From: Azolla pinnata
Lineage: Eukaryota > Streptophyta > Polypodiopsida > Salviniales > Salviniaceae
Assembly: GCA_037176905.1 (NCBI GenBank)
Contig: JBBBWG010027190.1
Span: 1 to 64,000, forward strand
Length of the DNA stretch: 64,000 bases
Direction: 5' to 3'
Part shown: positions 59,768 through 64,000 of the stretch, in pieces
Position numbering within the stretch: position 1 is the first letter of the stretch
Layout of the letters: the number at the start of each line of letters is the position of its first letter
Position numbers and translations under genes: made by a program
Notes under the pieces: model-generated
What the model was told of the DNA's origin: nothing
What the model saw: only the letters and a program-made list of their open reading frames with translations
The model's database searches: none

Positions 59768-62609
59768 CTGTGCTTGGACTTCAAGTGCCAAAAGCTCTTC
59801 AGCAGTTGGCAGCTTCTTTTTTTTGGCATAAAGTGCTCTAGATGAGAACTCATAAACCCCAGATGCTGGAGAAAGATTATTTTCCCGCTGCAAAATATGT
59901 ATTAATATGCCAAACATAAAATTAGCATGACTATTTCTCAGAATTTTCAGAGAACCGTGCAGAAAATATGAAGCGTAATAACTCCACATGGATGAACATG
60001 CTAAATTTCACTTCAATAATTTTACTATGTTTAGGGTTATCAGATAACTACACAGAATATTATACACTATGACCAACAATCACAATGAAATGAATCTACA
60101 ATATCAAATGCAGCAAGACTCACAAACCACATATGTTAACTAACCTTAGGAATCCAACCACATGGATGTGAAGAAAGGATGTGGTGAATCTTGATTGTGG
60201 ATTTAACTATGAAGAAATAGCAATGTTTTTTAAGATTGCTTATGAATAGTTTACGAACACAGCTTTACCTGGTGCACTGAACATGATTCTAGATGTATCA
60301 AAATCTATATCCACATGGAATTGCAACTGTGCCACCACATGCAGCATTGACAATTCGAAGTTCCTCATAATAGCTAATAGCCTCATTCTAAAAATTTGCA
60401 GTGCTCAGAAGGGTAAGAAAGTTACCTGCCATCTCACAACTGCCGCTTCTGTCCTTGAACCATAATATCCAGAAGGTCCATCTGGTAAAAGGCCCTAAAA
60501 AATTACAATAGAAAACTAAATAGTAGTGAGATAGAGTACCATGCAAACCAAGACTATCCACGTAAGACGTCCAGTCTTTTCAAATCTTTTCAACAAAATC
60601 AGCACGAAGTAAGCTTCGAATGACCCTTCATATTTCCATATAGCATATTATCTTCAGACAATTACAATGGTTCCTCTTTTTTCTTTACAAGGGGGGTTTA
60701 TACTCGTTTCATGTTATTATACATGGAGCGTTTTTTGCCGGCAGCGCTGAAATGTCAAGTGCATCCACTGCAAATAATCAGTCTCTGAAGATAGAAAGAC
60801 AGAAGAAGACACAGCAATTGGTTTAAATTATAGTGTGCGTGGACAATGCAGCAGTCGTATCGTTTGATTTGCTAGAGTGCAGGACACGTGTTGACAGTGA
60901 GAAGCTATTCATCCCATTTCCTAGCTCTCCAATCGATTTCCAAAAAGAGAAGTAGACCAAATGTTTCAATCCTAATGCTTTGGTCAACGTCCTTCGGGAG
61001 GACTAATCAGTTGAGCCATGAAGTCACTTTAAAAATTTGATGTAGTGATCGTCTGAAGCACGTATTTCTACACAATTTTCAACAGATTGCAAAACACATG
61101 GGATCTTTAATTTGGACGGAGATCAAGTACTGAGCCCAAGGCCCAAACATTGCTCTAATTATATGTTGATATAGACGAAGTTGGCAATGTTACCCTGCTA
61201 TCATTGCATTGTGTGTTCTGATATGTTAGATTCAAAGACATTATTTAGAAGTGCATGTCTTGTCACTGTCCTTGTAACCAATGCAAATTATTACTTGTTT
61301 AGTTTGATAACCCGTAGCTCTACATGCCTAGAACAATATTAGTGTTCCTTTGTTTGATATTAAAACTTCTGTATTTACTACACCAGTTTACCTTAGAGTA
61401 TCCTAGAGAAATTCCTAAACTGGAACTATACACAAGCTTACATGCTTCTCCAGCAACAAAATCTAGCAGGAGTGCCAGGCATGTCTTCTCTACACGTATT
61501 CATGTATCCTTTCGTAAATGCAGAAAGATATTAAAGGCAGTGTTTTACATATATTCCTATGGTTTCAAGCAAATCTTCTACTGTAGATGGCAAGAGATAA
61601 TTAAATCAAACTGAACATTTTACATTCAGATGTATAATCTAAGAAAAACAACGAGTATAATTTTCTATGTCAGGAATGCAAAAAATGATAAACCAATCAG
61701 ACTCGTTACAAAATCAAGCCACATTATTTATTAGAAACAGTTTATTTGCCGTATGTTTCTCTGCCAAACAACATGCATCACCGTCTTCGTCTAAGACAGA
61801 CTCTGACCTTGAATGGCAAAATCTGATTCATATTACATGTATTCCCATGGTTTCCTAGTACAAAATCTGACTATTCTAGTACAAATCAAATTTAAACACA
61901 CGAATCTGAACAGATTCTAATACAATTATTCCAAGGGAAATAAAATTAACACTGCCAAAATGATTTTTTTTGGACAATAGCTTTTTAATCTATTGAAAAG
62001 AAAGTCTATGCTTCGAGATTTCACAGTAGATCAAGACATATTCCTGTCATTGTTAACAGGTTTACCTCTCAAAAGATAATCAAAACTTAGCATAAAGTTT
62101 ACAGAACGAAATTGTTAGATTATTGCGGAAAATCTGGTCTTTAAACAGCATTATTAAGAAAATGCAGCATTTGCATGCATTGCTTTACACACATGCATTT
62201 TGCGTGAATTGATTTACATGCATTTGCATTCAACAGTTTCACATTTACTGGCATTCATTGACGTACATGCATTCGACATTTTCCGACAAGCCAAAAACGA
62301 GATCTCTGAGTTCCTGTACATGTGCACTCCAGAGTTAATCGAGAAGAGACAGTGAGCCGTTTTCTACGTATAATCTTCATCGTGCCATCTACAAACCGTG
62401 GGAAGCCATAAATCACGGAGCCATGTGCGGGGAGGGGGAGGACAAAATAACGGCAGCAGACTAACCTCCTTTTCTAAGGATCGCTGAAGGCACGCGACAT
62501 CGCTGCCATGGTCCCCGCGCCGCAGGTCTCTGTGGAAGTAGCAGAAATCGGGATCGGAGCTCTCCATATCCACACAGATTTTTGCAGAAGAAGCTTCGAG
62601 AACGTTCAT
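59768..62609 (-). CDS. Peptidoglycan-binding-like domain protein (partial model)
   Basis: Three consecutive exons are supported: 62466-62609, 60426-60494 and 59768-59887, 111 codons, all phase 0 with GT-AG borders. The joined product begins MNVLEASSAKICVDMESSDP. It then has a repeat typical of the PG_binding_1 fold: DLRRGDHGSDVACLQRSL, SGYYGSRTEAAVVRWQREN and ASGVYEFSSRALY. A KKKKLPTAEELLALE linker and a good donor follow. In plants this domain occurs in proteins predicted to be plastid-targeted, some with a DnaJ-type zinc finger; I do not see that finger here. The exon at 62609 starts right after a strong acceptor, so a 5' exon (perhaps with a transit peptide, within 62700-63100) is missing from this model, as are one or more 3' exons. 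The intron at 60495-62465 is long (1,971 bases). Confidence 0.75.
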
Positions 62610-63895
62610 CTGCGGGGGAAGACAAAGAAACGAAATTCACCAAACAATACCCTTCTCCAAACAAAAACTATTCCAGAAATACCCCCCAAATTTGCTCTGA
62701 GTTCAAGTCTTGCTAGAATCTTTTATTATGTGTTTACACCGACTAATAAAGAGATGTATGTTGAAAATGATGGTGGCATGGTTCATTCGCGCCACCGTTC
62801 CCCGTGGGCGATGGAACTCGCCGAATCGTAGATTTGCAAGATGAGCGATCCTGTGATGAGAAGGACTCCGATCTGGTCTCTTCAGCTTGCGTAAGCTGTA
62901 CGTTCTGGCTCCACGCCTGCGATCAGATATGCAAATGCAACGTGCGTATGCCCGCTAGTTTGGATATAATCGGATGTAGGTGTCTCGAAAAAGAAGAAAG
63001 CAACCTCCGCCTCCGATCTTTTATCGATCGGACCGGATTGTTCGAGCAGCCGCTGTCTTAGCATCAAATAACAAGCGGGACAAAAGAGATACAATATCTT
63101 AGACAAATGCGACCTCGAAATCTGCCGAACGATCGAACGCGGAAGAAGCAATCGCAGGGTGCTAGTCCACAACTCTTCAAAGCTAGACCGGACGATATCT
63201 CTCGCTCTTCGGAGGGCACTTGTCGAACATTGGAGGGAGAAGTTCCGAATGCCGAACTGCGACGGATTTGCCTGGAATGTCGCGACACCTTTTATTTATA
63301 TCACACATTTGTTTCGTAAGTTGATCGATGTAGCCAAATTTGTGAGGAGCAGGAAAGTATCGATACCAATAGTTGCAAAAAAAAAAAAAGACCAATGCGC
63401 TGCAATACGATCACGATCGCATCGGACGGCAGTCTTTCAGCATGCGGGGGTCCTCGTTGCTATCTACATCTTCTCTTTAAATGAGGGGGCCCTCGAGTCA
63501 TTTGGGTGGCGAATTGAGAACTCGCGCATCGATCGATCGATCATTCAAACCGTAAGGTCTCGTCTTCATAATTGGAAATTAAAGACCTTCATAAAAGCAT
63601 CCTTTAGCTTTGAAGGCGCTAAAGAAGAGCAAAAATCAAGAGGGACCATTCAATAGCACATAATTGGATTGACCATTCGAAAAGAAAAAGGAGACTTTGA
63701 ATCCCATGGCACACTTTGTTGAAAACTCCATACAATGGGCTTGTGAAAACTCGATACAATGGGCCAGTACCTAAATTCAACCATTATTGGGACGCCTTAA
63801 CAGCTGATCATACGTAAGATTAAAACGTAGGCTCATCCCGCGGCAAGCAAGATCGCCGGAAACTTTTTAACCGCAGTCGGTTGATAAAGAAAGGT
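62610..63895. other. Probable 5' part of the peptidoglycan-binding-like gene and flank
   Basis: Some upstream exon and the promoter of the minus-strand gene should lie here. A Ser-rich open stretch near 62760-62930 on the minus strand could be a transit peptide, but I cannot fix its borders. No other gene is recognised. A short GATC run lies near 63528-63541. Confidence 0.4.
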
Positions 63896-64000
63896 ATGGA
63901 AGCTCTGTGGGCAGCAGAGAGCGAGAGGTCCGTTGCTGTTAAACAGTGCTCCGACTATCTCGATCAAAGTTACGCAATGGATCGATTATTACGAGGAGAA
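63896..64000 (+). CDS. Possible 5' end of an unidentified gene, cut by the window edge
   Basis: An ATG at 63896 opens a frame that stays open for 35 codons to the last base of the window, beginning MEALWAAESERSVAVKQCSD. The composition is ordinary protein-like (no simple repeat). It would be divergent to the minus-strand gene on its left. I do not recognise the family. It could be a chance open frame of 105 bases. Confidence 0.35.
   Translation, partial: MEALWAAESERSVAVKQCSDYLDQSYAMDRLLRGE

Noticed and set aside
1-64000. CRISPR arrays, defence islands or other prokaryotic systems
   Set aside because: Tandem repeats here have no unique spacers of constant length, and all genes are spliced plant genes.
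1-64000. tRNA, rRNA or snRNA genes
   Set aside because: Scanning by eye for T-loop and anticodon-arm patterns gave only partial, unpaired matches, such as near 47727. A covariance-model search would be decisive.

Overview
This window is nuclear DNA of a land plant. The evidence is a set of intron-rich genes with plant-type homologues (a SHINE-clade AP2/ERF factor, PDAT-type acyltransferase, plant mitochondrial pyruvate dehydrogenase kinase, a plant MRG protein, NRDE2), TTTAGGG-type repeats (the usual plant telomere motif), AT-rich introns of 70 to about 1,950 bases, and many microsatellites. I cannot name the species from sequence alone. Introns are moderate in length and genes are about 5 to 10 kb apart, so the genome is neither very compact nor a giant one.

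Layout, left to right. (1) A TMEM120/TMPIT-like membrane protein on + (1392-5916, 10 exons). (2) PDAT, phospholipid:diacylglycerol acyltransferase, on + (8288-16597, 7 exons). (3) A single-exon NXPE/PC-esterase-like Golgi-type protein on - (18606-20528), with a triplicated 135-bp block across its 5' flank. (4) An MRG1/2 (MRG15/Eaf3-type) chromatin reader on - (22978-27419, 10 exons including a 14-nt microexon). (5) About 5 kb without a recognisable gene. (6) A SHINE/WIN1-type ERF factor on - (32700-34431, 2 exons) with very large low-complexity insertions. (7) Simple-sequence-rich spacer, 34.6-39 kb. (8) NRDE2 on - (39195-46483, 12 exons, 1,169 residues). (9) Minisatellite and telomere-like spacer, 46.5-51 kb. 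(10) Pyruvate dehydrogenase kinase on + (51095-53910, 6 exons, 366 residues). (11) A small elongin-B-like ubiquitin-fold protein on + (55975-56643). (12) A peptidoglycan-binding-like domain gene on -, only partly resolved (59768-62609). (13) A possible gene start on + cut by the right edge (63896).

The genes are unrelated housekeeping and regulatory loci, and nothing suggests a cluster or operon. Two loose themes occur: lipid and cuticle biology (PDAT makes triacylglycerol; SHINE factors control cuticle genes) and nuclear RNA/chromatin biology (MRG, NRDE2). I regard both as coincidence. No CRISPR, no bacterial-type system, no convincing tRNA or rRNA gene and no intact transposon were seen.

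Exon models were built by eye from splice consensus, reading-frame continuity and remembered family sequences. Every complete model adds up to a whole number of codons. Individual junctions can be wrong by a base or two. The more unusual points are two inferred GC-AG introns, a 14-nt microexon, repeat-built insertions inside conserved proteins, and intronic minisatellites.
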